Below, piece by piece: positions 25,001-33,072 of a DNA stretch of 64,000 bases. Below the pieces are notes generated by a model, which was not told where the DNA came from, did not search any database, and was given only the letters and a program-made list of their open reading frames with translations. Numbering within the stretch: position 1 is the first letter of the stretch; every line of letters begins with the position of its first letter. Origin of the DNA: Sphingomonas yantingensis (GTDB lineage Bacteria; Pseudomonadota; Alphaproteobacteria; Sphingomonadales; Sphingomonadaceae); the NCBI RefSeq assembly GCF_014199325.1, contig NZ_JACIJJ010000001.1, forward strand, positions 806,001 to 870,000. The letters are read 5' to 3'. A program made the position numbers and the translations under genes.

Positions 25001-25981
25001 ATGCTGCAGCTTTGCGCCCCGCTCGCGCTGTTGCTGGCCGCGGGCCAGCCGGCCGCGCCGCGCGATCCGCAGGTGGCGGTGCCGCCCCTGCCGACGCCGG
25101 CCGCCGCCGAGGCGGTGACGCCCGTCGACCCCGCCGAACTCCTCGCCTTTGCCGAATATGAGCAGCGGATGCGCGTACCCGTTCGCGTCAACGGCGCCGG
25201 GCCCTTCCAGTTCGTGATCGACACCGGCGCCGAGCGGACGGTGATCTCGCGACAGGTCGCGACTGCGCTCGGGCTGGCGATGGGACCGCGCGTCAACGTC
25301 GCGGCGATGACGGGCGTCGTGCCGGTGCCGACCGCGCGCATCCCCTCGCTTGAGATCGACGCGGTGCCGCGCGGGATCGCGATCGACGCGCCGCAGCTCG
25401 AGGGGCCGCATCTGGGCGCCGATGGGTTGGTGGGCCTCGACAGCCTCGCGAACAACGCGCTGCTCATCGACTTCGACGACCGGGTGATGCACGTCCAGAA
25501 GTCGCGGCGCCGCCAGCGTGCCGCCGCTCCCGACGAGATCGTCGTCGTCGCCAAGTCGGTGATGGGCCGGCTGATCGTCACCGACGCGCGCTTTGCGGGC
25601 AAGCGGATCAGCGTCGTGCTCGACACCGGCACTGCGGTCAGCGTCGGCAATACCGCGCTCCTCAAGCTGGTCGAAAACCGGGTGAAGACCGGCACGCCGA
25701 TCCGCATCATGAGCGTGACCGGCGCGATGCTGACCGCTGACTATCGCATCGTGCCCCGCGTCAGCGTCGGCGGGATCGAGGTCAACACGCTGCCCGTCGC
25801 GTTCGCCGATGTGCCGCCGTTCAAGCGGTTGAAGCTCGACGAGAAGCCCGCGCTGTTCCTCGGCATGGACGCGATGAAGCTGTTCCGGCAGGTGCGCATC
25901 GACTTTCCCAACCGCGAGGTCCGCTTCATGCTGCCGCGTGACGTCGTGCGGCCGGGCATGACGGCGCGGGTCGTGCGTTAA
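25001..25981 (+). CDS. Exported retropepsin-like aspartic protease
   Basis: A 326-aa protein with an N-terminal hydrophobic leader (MLQLCAPLALLLAAGQPA) and two half-sites of the retroviral-type aspartic protease fold: FVIDTGAERTVIS (Asp74) and VVLDTGTAVSVG (about residue 208), each with the hydrophobic-Asp-Thr-Gly motif. Between them is LEGPHLGADGLVGLDSLANNALLIDFD, matching a flap-like region. Having both lobes in one chain means it could fold as a monomer like pepsin. Such proteins in proteobacteria are probably periplasmic; substrate unknown. It is between the helicase and PdeM genes but has no known place in that system. Confidence 0.85.
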   Translation: MLQLCAPLALLLAAGQPAAPRDPQVAVPPLPTPAAAEAVTPVDPAELLAFAEYEQRMRVPVRVNGAGPFQFVIDTGAERTVISRQVATALGLAMGPRVNVAAMTGVVPVPTARIPSLEIDAVPRGIAIDAPQLEGPHLGADGLVGLDSLANNALLIDFDDRVMHVQKSRRRQRAAAPDEIVVVAKSVMGRLIVTDARFAGKRISVVLDTGTAVSVGNTALLKLVENRVKTGTPIRIMSVTGAMLTADYRIVPRVSVGGIEVNTLPVAFADVPPFKRLKLDEKPALFLGMDAMKLFRQVRIDFPNREVRFMLPRDVVRPGMTARVVR

Positions 25982-26021
25982 CCCCGTTGCGGACCGCGGT
26001 TCCGCGCGGCATAGCGACCCC

Positions 26022-26684
26022 ATGGTTCCGTTTTCGTTCGCCGGCCATGCGTTTGCCGCGATGCCCGAGGGCGCGTTGTTCTGGCCCGCGCGCCGCGCGC
26101 TGTTTGCCGCCGACTTGCATTTCGAGAAGGCGAGTTGGTTCGCCAAGCACGGCCAGATGCTGCCCCCCTATGACAGCTTCGCGACGCTCGCCGCGCTGGA
26201 GGCGGTGGTCGAGGCGTGCGACCCGGCTGAGATATGGTGCCTGGGCGACAGCTTCCACGACGCCGCCGGCTGCGACCGCCTGCCGGCCGAGGTGCAGGCG
26301 GGGCTTCGCGCACTGACGGCGGCGCGGCGGTTCGTCTGGATCACCGGCAACCACGATGCGGGCATGACCGACCGCTGCGGCGGCGAGGTGATGGCGGAGG
26401 CGCGGCTCGGCGACCTGATCCTGCGTCACGAGGCCGAACCCGACGAGCCGCTTCCCGAACTGTCGGGCCACTGGCATCCCAAGCTGCGCGTGGCCGTGCG
26501 CGGGCGCCTGGTCGCCCGCCGCTGCTTCGTCGCGACCGCCACCAAGCTGGTGCTGCCGGCATTCGGCTCGCTCACCGGCGGGCTGGATGCGACGCACCCC
26601 GAACTGATGCGCGTGATGGGTGCCCCGGCGCAGGCGCTGGTGGCGGCGGGTGGGCGGTTGCTGCGGTTCCCGCTGGCGGCGTGA
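26022..26684 (+). CDS. pdeM: Ligase-associated DNA-damage endonuclease/phosphoesterase
   Basis: A 220-aa calcineurin-like metallophosphoesterase of the PdeM family, part of the bacterial Lig-Lhr-Exo-Pde set. Metal-ligand motifs appear in order: LFAADLHFEKASWF, WCLGDSFHDAAG, WITGNHDAGM and LSGHWHPKLRVAV. The start ATG 26022 follows CGACCCC. It acts on DNA in the cytoplasm. With the helicase and exonuclease in the same 6-kb stretch, three of the four usual members are present, separated by an aspartic-protease-like gene and a REP-like repeat. The next DNA downstream has clearly lower GC. Confidence 0.9.
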   Translation: MVPFSFAGHAFAAMPEGALFWPARRALFAADLHFEKASWFAKHGQMLPPYDSFATLAALEAVVEACDPAEIWCLGDSFHDAAGCDRLPAEVQAGLRALTAARRFVWITGNHDAGMTDRCGGEVMAEARLGDLILRHEAEPDEPLPELSGHWHPKLRVAVRGRLVARRCFVATATKLVLPAFGSLTGGLDATHPELMRVMGAPAQALVAAGGRLLRFPLAA

Positions 26685-26768
26685 GCGAGCTGGAGCGGAC
26701 GTCCGCTATCGCCCGATTGCGGACGTTGCATCCCGTCCGACTGCTCGTCCGCCGAAACCGTTCGGACG

Positions 26769-27404
26769 CTAAGCGATCGGGCGGATCGCGACGAGGTCCC
26801 ACTCGTGAAGCGAAGGCTCCCCCAAAACGCTCAGACCAAGGAAGGCACGAACGCTTCGGTCGACGAGTAGCCGCACCTCTTTGGGAGCGTCCTCACGGGA
26901 TGGATCCCACGTCATGTCGAGGTCTTGACCGCTCAGCCTATGCCAGAGTGCAAGGGTCGCATCCGCGAGGAACGCTTTGGCTGCCAGTGGCGACATTCCG
27001 ACCGGACTCCGCTGGAGAAGTCCGGAGCTGATATGCAAGGAAGTGATGCCGGACTCGAGCCGGATCGTTAGGGCTCTTTCCTCGATCGAATAGCTCATAA
27101 CCAAGCTGGTCACCCGGAAAGATTGATTTGACTTAAATGGAACAAGCGTATCGACGAGCTCAGCAAGCACGGGAACGCGGAGCATCAACTCGCGCTCATC
27201 GTCTGAACGTCGAACCAAGAGTTTGCTCGGATCGATCAGCGGATCACGATCGATTGTAAGCGAGAAGGTCTTTCCTCCTAAATCCTTGCTTCCCGCGAAG
27301 CGCACGCAGAGCTTCAGAGTTGGATAATAGATGATGGTCCGGCCCACGGTCGCTCGGTCGGGGTCGAGATCACAGATCCATGGCACGATGGACAGCTTGT
27401 TCAT
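26769..27404 (-). CDS. Orphan protein of unknown function in a low-GC patch
   Basis: A 211-aa soluble product (MNKLSIVPWICDLDPDRATVG...) that I do not recognise. It has mixed alpha/beta composition with SDDERELMLRVPVLAELVDTL and LSVLGEPSLHEWDLVAIRPIA at the end, and no leader. Base use differs from its neighbours: two sampled 60-base lines (27061, 27121) are about 50-53% GC where the rest of the window is mostly 65-70%. Codons such as TTA, AGT and ATA occur in it but hardly elsewhere. It is flanked by pdeM and a GIN-domain gene with no shared operon. I think it was acquired by transfer. Confidence 0.7.
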   Translation of the reverse strand: MNKLSIVPWICDLDPDRATVGRTIIYYPTLKLCVRFAGSKDLGGKTFSLTIDRDPLIDPSKLLVRRSDDERELMLRVPVLAELVDTLVPFKSNQSFRVTSLVMSYSIEERALTIRLESGITSLHISSGLLQRSPVGMSPLAAKAFLADATLALWHRLSGQDLDMTWDPSREDAPKEVRLLVDRSVRAFLGLSVLGEPSLHEWDLVAIRPIA

Positions 27405-27519
27405 AAGCAGCGCTTACCCGGCGAAGCTTAATCGTGTCACTACACTGGTTCGTTGCGGCTTCTCTCAATCATCAGAATGACCGCTTTCCTGCCCAGTGCG
27501 GACACTGGCGGGTGAAGGT

Positions 27520-28203
27520 CTACTCCCGCCCACACCGGATCGGCGCCGTCCCCGCGCTGGTGCAGGCAGCATTGCCCGACACGACCACGCTGCCCGTCCC
27601 CGTCGCGATGACGCGCGCGGTTTCGCTCGCCGCGGCGCGGCTTTCGCCGGCGCTTTCGGAGGAGAGGGTGAGGTCGCGAACGGCCAGCCCCGCCGCCTCG
27701 ATCGTGCCGACGCCGGTGTTCGCAAGGCGGGCGGTACGCGCGGTGCCGGCGAGCGTCAGCCCACCCGATCCGGCGAGCGCCGCATCCAGCCGGTCCGCCT
27801 CGACCCGAGCCACCTCCACCCGGCCCGATCCGGTAAGCGCGACGCCGACCTCCAGCCCCTGAAGCTGGTCGACGCGGGCCGAGCCTGACCCGCTAACGCG
27901 CAGGTCGACGAGGCGCGGCGCGGTGATGCTGACGCTCGCTGCCTCGGTCCGGTCGCCCGGCCAGCCGCCCCAGCCATTGGGACTCGGCCGGATGACAAGC
28001 GTGCGGTCCTCGACACGGATTTCGACGCCGTCGAGCGCGCGCGCGTCGCCGCGGGTGGTCACGCCGGGGCTGCCGCCGCTTCGGATGTCCACGCTGAACG
28101 GCCCCTCGACGCGCACGCGGTCGAAGCTCGTGACCATCACCCGCCGCTCCTGGGCATGCAGCGCGGCGGGGATGAGGGCGAGGGCGACGAGGAGGTAGCG
28201 CAT
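27520..28203 (-). CDS. GIN-domain (DUF2807) auto-transporter-like protein
   Basis: A 227-aa exported protein (MRYLLVALALIPAALHAQ signal). The rest is a beta-helix-like repeat fold of the DUF2807/GIN family: repeated G-S-G turns (LRVSGSGSARVDQL, VALTGSGRVEVARV, ALAGSGGLTLAGTA, TGVGTIEAAGL, GTGSVVVSGNA). The protein ends in a short disulphide-like tail CTSAGTAPIRCG. Function unknown; it is a putative surface or periplasmic adhesin-like repeat. It overlaps no gene but pairs with the next GIN gene, 41 bp away. Confidence 0.82.
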   Translation of the reverse strand: MRYLLVALALIPAALHAQERRVMVTSFDRVRVEGPFSVDIRSGGSPGVTTRGDARALDGVEIRVEDRTLVIRPSPNGWGGWPGDRTEAASVSITAPRLVDLRVSGSGSARVDQLQGLEVGVALTGSGRVEVARVEADRLDAALAGSGGLTLAGTARTARLANTGVGTIEAAGLAVRDLTLSSESAGESRAAASETARVIATGTGSVVVSGNAACTSAGTAPIRCGRE

Positions 28204-28244
28204 GGCGCTAGATCGCACCGCCGCCGCCGCCGATGCAAGCGGCA

Positions 28245-28952
28245 TCAGCCGCAGGTGACGCTGCCCAGTCCCGACTTGCTGACGTTGCACTTGGCGCGCG
28301 GGCCGAGATCGACCGATCCGATGCCGGCGATCGACACCCGCGCATCGCCGTCGACGGTCGCCTCGATGCTGCCCGCGCCCGCCACCGATACCTCCGCCGC
28401 GCGGACGCGCAGTTCCTTGGCGCGGACCGATCCGGCGCCCGACACGCTGGCGTTGAGTGTCTGGGCGGTTCCCGCCGCCGCCACGTCGCCCGCGCCCGAC
28501 ACGTCGAAGCTGACATTGCTGCCCTCGACCTGCCCGACGGTCAGGTCGCCCGCGCCGGAGATGGTACCGGTGAAATTGCCCGTGCCGCGGTCGATCGTCA
28601 TGCCGCCGGCGCCGGCGATCGACGCGCCCTCGATCTGCGGCATCGACACCTCGACCGTCGCCTTCTCGCTCCGGCCCCATTCCCAGGCGCCCTTTTTGAA
28701 GCGGATCTTCAGCGTGCCGTTCTCACTGGCGATTTCGAGCCGGTCGAGCATCTTCTGCGCGCCCGTCGCCTTCACCGAAAAGCCGCCGCCCGTCGTCACG
28801 CGCACGTCGGCGGGGGCCGAGTTGGCGACGCGGGTAAAGCCCGATGCAGCGAAGCTGCGCTCGCCCTGCGGTCCCGGATCGCTGCTGCCGATGGCGGACC
28901 CGCTGCCGCAAGCGACGAGCGGAATGGCGAGCAGGACGGCGTTGAAGCGCAT
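28245..28952 (-). CDS. GIN-domain (DUF2807) lipoprotein
   Basis: A 235-aa relative of the adjacent gene, with a lipobox signal (MRFNAVLLAIPLVACGSGS). It shows the same beta-helix pattern: IEGASIAGAGGMTI, GTISGAGDLTVGQV, FDVSGAGDVAAAG, ASVSGAGSVRAKE, EVSVAGAGSIEATV, and a C-terminal KCNVSKSGLGSVTCG cysteine pair that parallels the neighbour's tail. The pair probably arose by duplication and is transcribed in one direction. A perfect 20-bp palindrome lies 25 bp upstream of the start. Confidence 0.85.
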   Translation of the reverse strand: MRFNAVLLAIPLVACGSGSAIGSSDPGPQGERSFAASGFTRVANSAPADVRVTTGGGFSVKATGAQKMLDRLEIASENGTLKIRFKKGAWEWGRSEKATVEVSMPQIEGASIAGAGGMTIDRGTGNFTGTISGAGDLTVGQVEGSNVSFDVSGAGDVAAAGTAQTLNASVSGAGSVRAKELRVRAAEVSVAGAGSIEATVDGDARVSIAGIGSVDLGPRAKCNVSKSGLGSVTCG

Positions 28953-28976
28953 GGGTGACCTCCCTCAAGATCAGTC

Positions 28977-28996
28977 TGTATTATAGAAATAATACA
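28977..28996. promoter_or_regulatory. Perfect AT-rich palindrome upstream of GIN gene pair
   Basis: TGTATTAT-AGAA-ATAATACA is an 8-bp perfect inverted repeat with a 4-bp centre, in DNA that is otherwise GC-rich. It lies 25 bp upstream of the GIN lipoprotein start, in the 122-bp gap after carD, so it is a likely operator overlapping the promoter. No regulator gene adjoins it. Similar TGTAT-centred sites are bound by PadR-type repressors; that link is inference only. Confidence 0.55.
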
Positions 28997-29074
28997 CCGG
29001 TGCCGCGCCCGCGCAAGAAAAAAGGGGAAGCGGTCGCCCGCTCCCCCTTTCTTTGGTCCGGTCGGACGGCCCGA

Positions 29075-29608
29075 TCAGGCCTCGACCTTGTCCTTGTTAT
29101 AGATCGCGGCGGCCTTGCGCAGCACCTCGAGGATCTTCTGGAGCGCGGTCGGCTCGTCCACTTCTTCCATCGCGGCGAGTTCGCGCGCGAGGCGGCTGGC
29201 GGCCGCTTCGAAGATCTGACGCTCCGAATAGCTCTGCTCGGGCTGGTCGTCCGCGCGGAACAGGTCGCGGACCACCTCGGCGATCGACACGAGGTCTCCC
29301 GAGTTGATCTTCGCCTCATATTCCTGCGCGCGGCGCGACCACATGGTGCGCTTGACCTTGGGCTTGCCCTTCAGCGTCTCCATCGCTTCCTTGAGCGTCT
29401 TGTCGCTGGACAGCTTGCGCATGCCCACGCTCTCGGCCTTGTTGGTGGGAACGCGGAGCGTCATGCGCTCCTTTTCGAAGCGGAGGACGTACAGCTCGAG
29501 CTGCATCCCCGCGATTTCCTGTCGTTGCAGCTCGATGACGCGACCGACGCCATGCTTGGGGTAAACAACATAATCACCGACGTCGAAGGACAGCGCCTTG
29601 GCAGCCAT
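29075..29608 (-). CDS. carD: CarD-family transcriptional regulator
   Basis: A 177-aa CarD/CdnL-type protein that binds RNA polymerase and stabilises open promoter complexes. ATG 29608 gives MAAKALSFDVGDYVVYPKHGVG, the classic RNAP-interaction Tudor-like start, followed by RVIELQRQEIAGMQLELYVLRF and VPTNKAESVGMRKL. The helical C-terminal half includes MWSRRAQEYEAKINSGDLVSIAEVVRDLFR, the DNA-binding region. It is upstream of the GIN genes on the same strand, but the 122-bp gap with the palindrome suggests they have their own promoter. Confidence 0.95.
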   Translation of the reverse strand: MAAKALSFDVGDYVVYPKHGVGRVIELQRQEIAGMQLELYVLRFEKERMTLRVPTNKAESVGMRKLSSDKTLKEAMETLKGKPKVKRTMWSRRAQEYEAKINSGDLVSIAEVVRDLFRADDQPEQSYSERQIFEAAASRLARELAAMEEVDEPTALQKILEVLRKAAAIYNKDKVEA

Positions 29609-29793
29609 TCTTACAAACCTTTCCGTGGACCCTTGACCCGATAGGGGCGCATGTCGCACCAGCGTAGCGCACGCCGGCTGACGGACAGCGATGTCGGGCC
29701 AAATTTCGAGTGCGTCTCCGAGAGGCGGATGCGAATCTTCGCTCCGTCGCGGCGCATTTAACACAGCAGCAATAAAATTGCCAGCGTCTGCGC
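29609..29793. other. 185-bp gap upstream of carD, no gene seen
   Basis: Between carD and the downstream end of a polytopic-membrane-protein gene on the same strand. It holds the presumed carD promoter (AT-richer stretch near 29755-29780, TTTAACACAGCAGCAATAAA). I see no open frame with protein-like composition and no tRNA. Confidence 0.5.
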
Positions 29794-31425
29794 CTATCGC
29801 CGCGTTTCCTGGGCCAGAACCCGGAGACCGTCGATGCGCACGAGCCGCCGCCGTGTGCCATCCGGCACGGGCGTGCCGGGCAGCAGGACGTAGAGCCGCT
29901 TGGGCTTGAGCCGCCCGTGGGAGAAGTCGAGGTCCTCGTGCATCAGCCGCGTCCGCGTGGCGAGCGGAGTGCGCGCGGCATAGACGTGGATGACGGGCTT
30001 GCGCGCCGAGGCCGCGCGCCATGCAAGTTCCTGATAGAGTTGGAGGTCGGCGATCGCCTCCGCCGGGGCCAGCGTCACGTCGTCGGCCTCTGCGATCAGG
30101 CGGTCCCAGCGGGGCGAGGGGGTGCGGACCCAGGTCGGGCGCCGGTCGGCACTCGCGGCATGCGCGGCGCGCAGCAACCCCGACAGGTCGAGAAGCTGGA
30201 GCACGGTGACGCTGGCGAGGAGCAATGTCGCGCGATCGTGGCGCAGCCGATAGGCGAGGCGGATCGCCACTAGCACCAGCACATAGGCGACCGGCCAGAA
30301 CAGCCGGCCCGACGCGCGCACCATGTCGAGCGGCGCGTCGAGCGCGGCGGGGATCGGCAGGCGCAGGAGCTTCTGCCCCGCGAAATCGACTGCCGGGGTG
30401 ATGGCGAGCGCGGTGAGGACGAGCAGCGCCGGGACCAGCCAGAACAGCCGGCGCAGATCCGACCCGCGCGTGCCCTGCACTGTCCGGATCGCGAACGCGG
30501 CGGGGATCAGGATCAACAGGCCGAGGCCGAGATACTGGAACCCCTCGAACCCGCGGCCCTGACGCTGCGCTATCGCGGGCAGGAAGGTCGAGTAGCTCGG
30601 GTTGCCGGGATTCCAGAGCGCGTCGAGGCTCATGGCAAAGGCGCCGTAGGAGCCCGTCACCTCGAAATTGCCGCCGGCGCCATGGGCCTTTGCGATCAGC
30701 CCCACGGCGAGCAGGATGGCCAGCGACCCGGCGGCCAGGCGCACACGTGTGGGCCAGTCGGCGATCATGACCCGCTCGAGCATCGCACTCGCCCAGATCG
30801 CCGCGACCATCAGGAGGAGGTAGTTGTGGACCATCGCTGCGGTCAGCATCACCGCCGCCCACCAGGCGAGGTTGCCGGCCCGCTTCCGATCGAGGAACAG
30901 CCACAGGCTCCACAGGATCAGCCAGTGCGCCATCAGATTGGCGTGGATGAAGCGGTTGGCGAGCGTGGGCACGAGCAGGAGCAGCGCCGTCCCGCACCAG
31001 AGCGCCACGAAGCTCGGCGCATGATCGCGCAGCAACAGGATGGCAAAGAAGGCGTGGAGCAGCAGGCAGGCGAGGATCCACGGCCCCACGAACTGGAAGT
31101 CGGCGGGCAGCCAGCCGGCGAACGGGCGCAGCAGCAGCGCGACGAGCGGGTTGCTGTCGGTAAAGAGCAGCGTCACCCCCTCCGGCGCGCCCAGCAACGT
31201 CGTATACGGCCACCATCCGCCGGCGGGATCGTTCAGGAAGGCGTGAAGGCCGAGCGCATTCTCGCCATTGTCGGTGCCGCGGATCAGCCAGCCGACCGCC
31301 CGCGGATCGAGCGTCACGGGATCGAACAGCGCCAGATACAGCCCGATCGGGATCAGCGCGAGGATCAGCCAGTGGCGTAGCGACAGGGCCATGGCGCCCA
31401 CTTTGCCACGCTGAGGTCGAAACAA
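29794..31425 (-). CDS. Polytopic membrane protein, DUF6311/GT-C-like
   Basis: A 543-aa integral membrane protein with about 10-12 helices (for example LRHWLILALIPIGLYLALF, LLLHAFFAILLLRD, WWAAVMLTAAMVHNYLLLM, LAILLAVGLIAKAHG). The first loop TDNGENALGLHAFLND followed by GAPEGVTLLFTDSNPLVAL resembles family DUF6311, which looks like GT-C type glycosyltransferases acting on envelope sugars; I hold that link loosely. A soluble C-terminal tail (WVRTPSPRWDRLIAEADDV...RLYVLLPG) closes it. Start at 31425, or ATG 31392 (MALSLRHWLIL), which better fits the first helix. Transcribed alone. Confidence 0.75.
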   Translation of the reverse strand: MFRPQRGKVGAMALSLRHWLILALIPIGLYLALFDPVTLDPRAVGWLIRGTDNGENALGLHAFLNDPAGGWWPYTTLLGAPEGVTLLFTDSNPLVALLLRPFAGWLPADFQFVGPWILACLLLHAFFAILLLRDHAPSFVALWCGTALLLLVPTLANRFIHANLMAHWLILWSLWLFLDRKRAGNLAWWAAVMLTAAMVHNYLLLMVAAIWASAMLERVMIADWPTRVRLAAGSLAILLAVGLIAKAHGAGGNFEVTGSYGAFAMSLDALWNPGNPSYSTFLPAIAQRQGRGFEGFQYLGLGLLILIPAAFAIRTVQGTRGSDLRRLFWLVPALLVLTALAITPAVDFAGQKLLRLPIPAALDAPLDMVRASGRLFWPVAYVLVLVAIRLAYRLRHDRATLLLASVTVLQLLDLSGLLRAAHAASADRRPTWVRTPSPRWDRLIAEADDVTLAPAEAIADLQLYQELAWRAASARKPVIHVYAARTPLATRTRLMHEDLDFSHGRLKPKRLYVLLPGTPVPDGTRRRLVRIDGLRVLAQETRR

Positions 31426-31440
31426 GGTTAACGCGCCTCA

Positions 31441-31520
31441 CGTCATCCCAGCAAAGGCTGGGGTCGCATGCCATTTTTGCGAACCATCACGAAGCGATCG
31501 CAGCCTTCGCTGGGATGACG
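31441..31520. repeat. REP-like inverted repeat (CATCCCAGC type)
   Basis: Arms CGTCATCCCAGCAAAGGCTGG and CAGCCTTCGCTGGGATGACG are reverse complements with one mismatch, around a 30-nt spacer with GCGATCGC. This is a second sequence class of repeat, directly followed by one of the CCCGGACTTG class. Confidence 0.8.
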
Positions 31521-31535
31521 GCATAATTCTTTCCC

Positions 31536-31628
31536 CGTCACCCCGAACTTGATCCGGGGGCCCGGCTTCTTCTTATCCGGCCGGGAGAGAAGGAAGAAGC
31601 GGGATCCCGGATCAAGTCCGGGATGACG
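31536..31628. repeat. REP-like inverted repeat (CCCCGAACTTGATCC type)
   Basis: Arms CGTCACCCCGAACTTGATCC... and ...GGATCAAGTCCGGGATGACG match imperfectly, around CTTCTTCTT and AAGGAAGAAG. It is 16 bp beyond the previous repeat, in the 275-bp gap before the channel gene. The two together form a tandem of different repeat classes. Confidence 0.85.
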
Positions 31629-31700
31629 TCGGTGGTGGGGCGGCCGGTGGAGCACACCCCGCCTTGCCCGCCCGCCGCATCCGCCCTAGCGCTCCGACGC

Positions 31701-32327
31701 ATGACGCCGTTGCCGATCAGCCCCGGTCCGATCCTGCAATTCCTCGACGTGTTCGGGATCGCGATGTTCGCTGCCTCGGGCGCGATCGCGGCTGCGCGTG
31801 CGCGGCAGACGTTCGTGACCGCGGCGTTCTTCGCGCTCGTCACCGGGGTCGGCGGGGGGACGGTGCGCGACCTGCTGATCGGGGCGCCCGTATTCTGGAT
31901 CGTCGATCCGTGGATCGCGCTGATCGTGCTCGGTGCCGCGCTGGTCATCTGGGTGACGCCGGAACGGTGGTGGGCGGGGCAGGGGCTCGACTGGCTGGAT
32001 GCCATCGGGCTTGCATCCTATGCGGTGTTCGGCGCGGCCAAGGCGCTGGGGCTCGGCGTGCCGCCGGTGCCGGCGTTCCTGATGGGGGTGGTGACGGCCT
32101 GCGTTGGCGGGATCATCCGCGACGTGCTGGCGGGCGAGCCGTCGATCCTGATGCGGCCGGAGCTCTACGTGACCGCGGCGGCGCTCGCCTCTGCGCTCTA
32201 TGTCGGGCTGCGGCTGATGGGGTTTCAGGGCTTCGCGGTGTCGCTCGTCGCGGCGGGGGCGGGCTTCGGCCTGCGCGCCGCGGCGATCCGGCTGAAGCTG
32301 GGCCTGCCGACGTATCGCGGGCGGTAG
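31701..32327 (+). CDS. YicG/TRIC-type (UPF0126) membrane channel
   Basis: A 208-aa protein of seven helices made of two homologous halves, each with the Gly-rich GGG/GGI ... RD motif: TGVGGGTVRDLLIGAPVFWI in the first and ACVGGIIRDVLAGEPSILM in the second. The bacterial UPF0126/YicG family is homologous to eukaryotic TRIC potassium channels. ATG 31701 gives MTPLPISPGPILQFLDVFG. It is in the inner membrane. It stands alone after two repeats and before a convergent DUF2490 gene. Confidence 0.9.
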   Translation: MTPLPISPGPILQFLDVFGIAMFAASGAIAAARARQTFVTAAFFALVTGVGGGTVRDLLIGAPVFWIVDPWIALIVLGAALVIWVTPERWWAGQGLDWLDAIGLASYAVFGAAKALGLGVPPVPAFLMGVVTACVGGIIRDVLAGEPSILMRPELYVTAAALASALYVGLRLMGFQGFAVSLVAAGAGFGLRAAAIRLKLGLPTYRGR

Positions 32328-32361
32328 CTTTTTCTCCCCGTCCTGGAGGGGATGTCCGGCT

Positions 32362-33033
32362 TCAAAGGCTCAGGAACAGCGCGACGTTGGCGATGTGGTT
32401 GCTGCGGTTCTCGCCCGCGCGGAACACCGTCTGGTTGAGATAGCCCGGCTCGATCCGCAATTTGGGCGCGAGCGGCAGGCCCACGCCGACGAAATTGCGC
32501 CACTGGTCGATACCCGTCCGCGCGCCCGCGTCGGTCGCGTTCAGGTTGAAGAATCCCTCGGTATAGGCGACCGCCTGCACTTTGCCCGCCCGTGCGATGG
32601 GCACCTGAACGCGGACGAACTGGCGCAGCCGCCAGCCGGTATCCTCTCGCCCCTCGATCATCCGCTGCTCCAGCCGCGTCCGGCTGATGACCAGCGGCGC
32701 GCCGGTGCCGCTGCGCGCGGCGACGAACTGGACCTGCTGCCAGATCCGGTGCTCGTGGGTGGTCGCGCCGCCCTCCGGATCGGTGCGGACATAGGCATAG
32801 CCGATGACGGCGTGCGCATCGCGGGCGATCCGCGCGCCGATCGCGGGGCGCAGGATGAACTGGCTGCCGCCGCCGACATCGTCGGTCAGCCGCGCCTGTC
32901 CCTCGGCCCAGACGAACAGGTCGCCTCTGACGGCGCCGCTGGCGATGATGCCGGTCCAGCCCTGGACATCATCCTCCGCCAGGGCGGGCGAGGCGGCGGC
33001 GAGGGCGGCGACAAGCAAGATCAGGCTACGCAT
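32362..33033 (-). CDS. Exported DUF2490 outer-membrane-like protein
   Basis: A 223-aa protein with a signal peptide (MRSLILLVAALAAASPALA) and an amphipathic beta-strand pattern ending in the aromatic-rich terminus HIANVALFLSL, as in small beta-barrels. The family is DUF2490, seen in bacteroidetes and proteobacteria, role unknown. The EDDVQGWTGIIASGAVRGDLFVWAEGQARL start, GYAYVRTDPEGG and TRLEQRMIEGREDTGWRLRQFVRVQVPI segments match the family outline. It converges with the YicG gene and follows the GNAT gene on the same strand by 39 bp. Confidence 0.85.
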   Translation of the reverse strand: MRSLILLVAALAAASPALAEDDVQGWTGIIASGAVRGDLFVWAEGQARLTDDVGGGSQFILRPAIGARIARDAHAVIGYAYVRTDPEGGATTHEHRIWQQVQFVAARSGTGAPLVISRTRLEQRMIEGREDTGWRLRQFVRVQVPIARAGKVQAVAYTEGFFNLNATDAGARTGIDQWRNFVGVGLPLAPKLRIEPGYLNQTVFRAGENRSNHIANVALFLSL

Positions 33034-33072
33034 GCCCCCTCCTTAATCCGCCGCGGCATTCGGACAACCGTC

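Noticed and set aside
29075-31474. Minus-strand frame joining carD to the membrane protein region
   Set aside because: The part upstream of ATG 29608 is a shifted reading of the membrane-protein gene; CarD starts at 29608.
31538-32005. Minus-strand frame through the double REP-like region
   Set aside because: Reads through palindromes and antisense to the YicG gene; no start context or domains.
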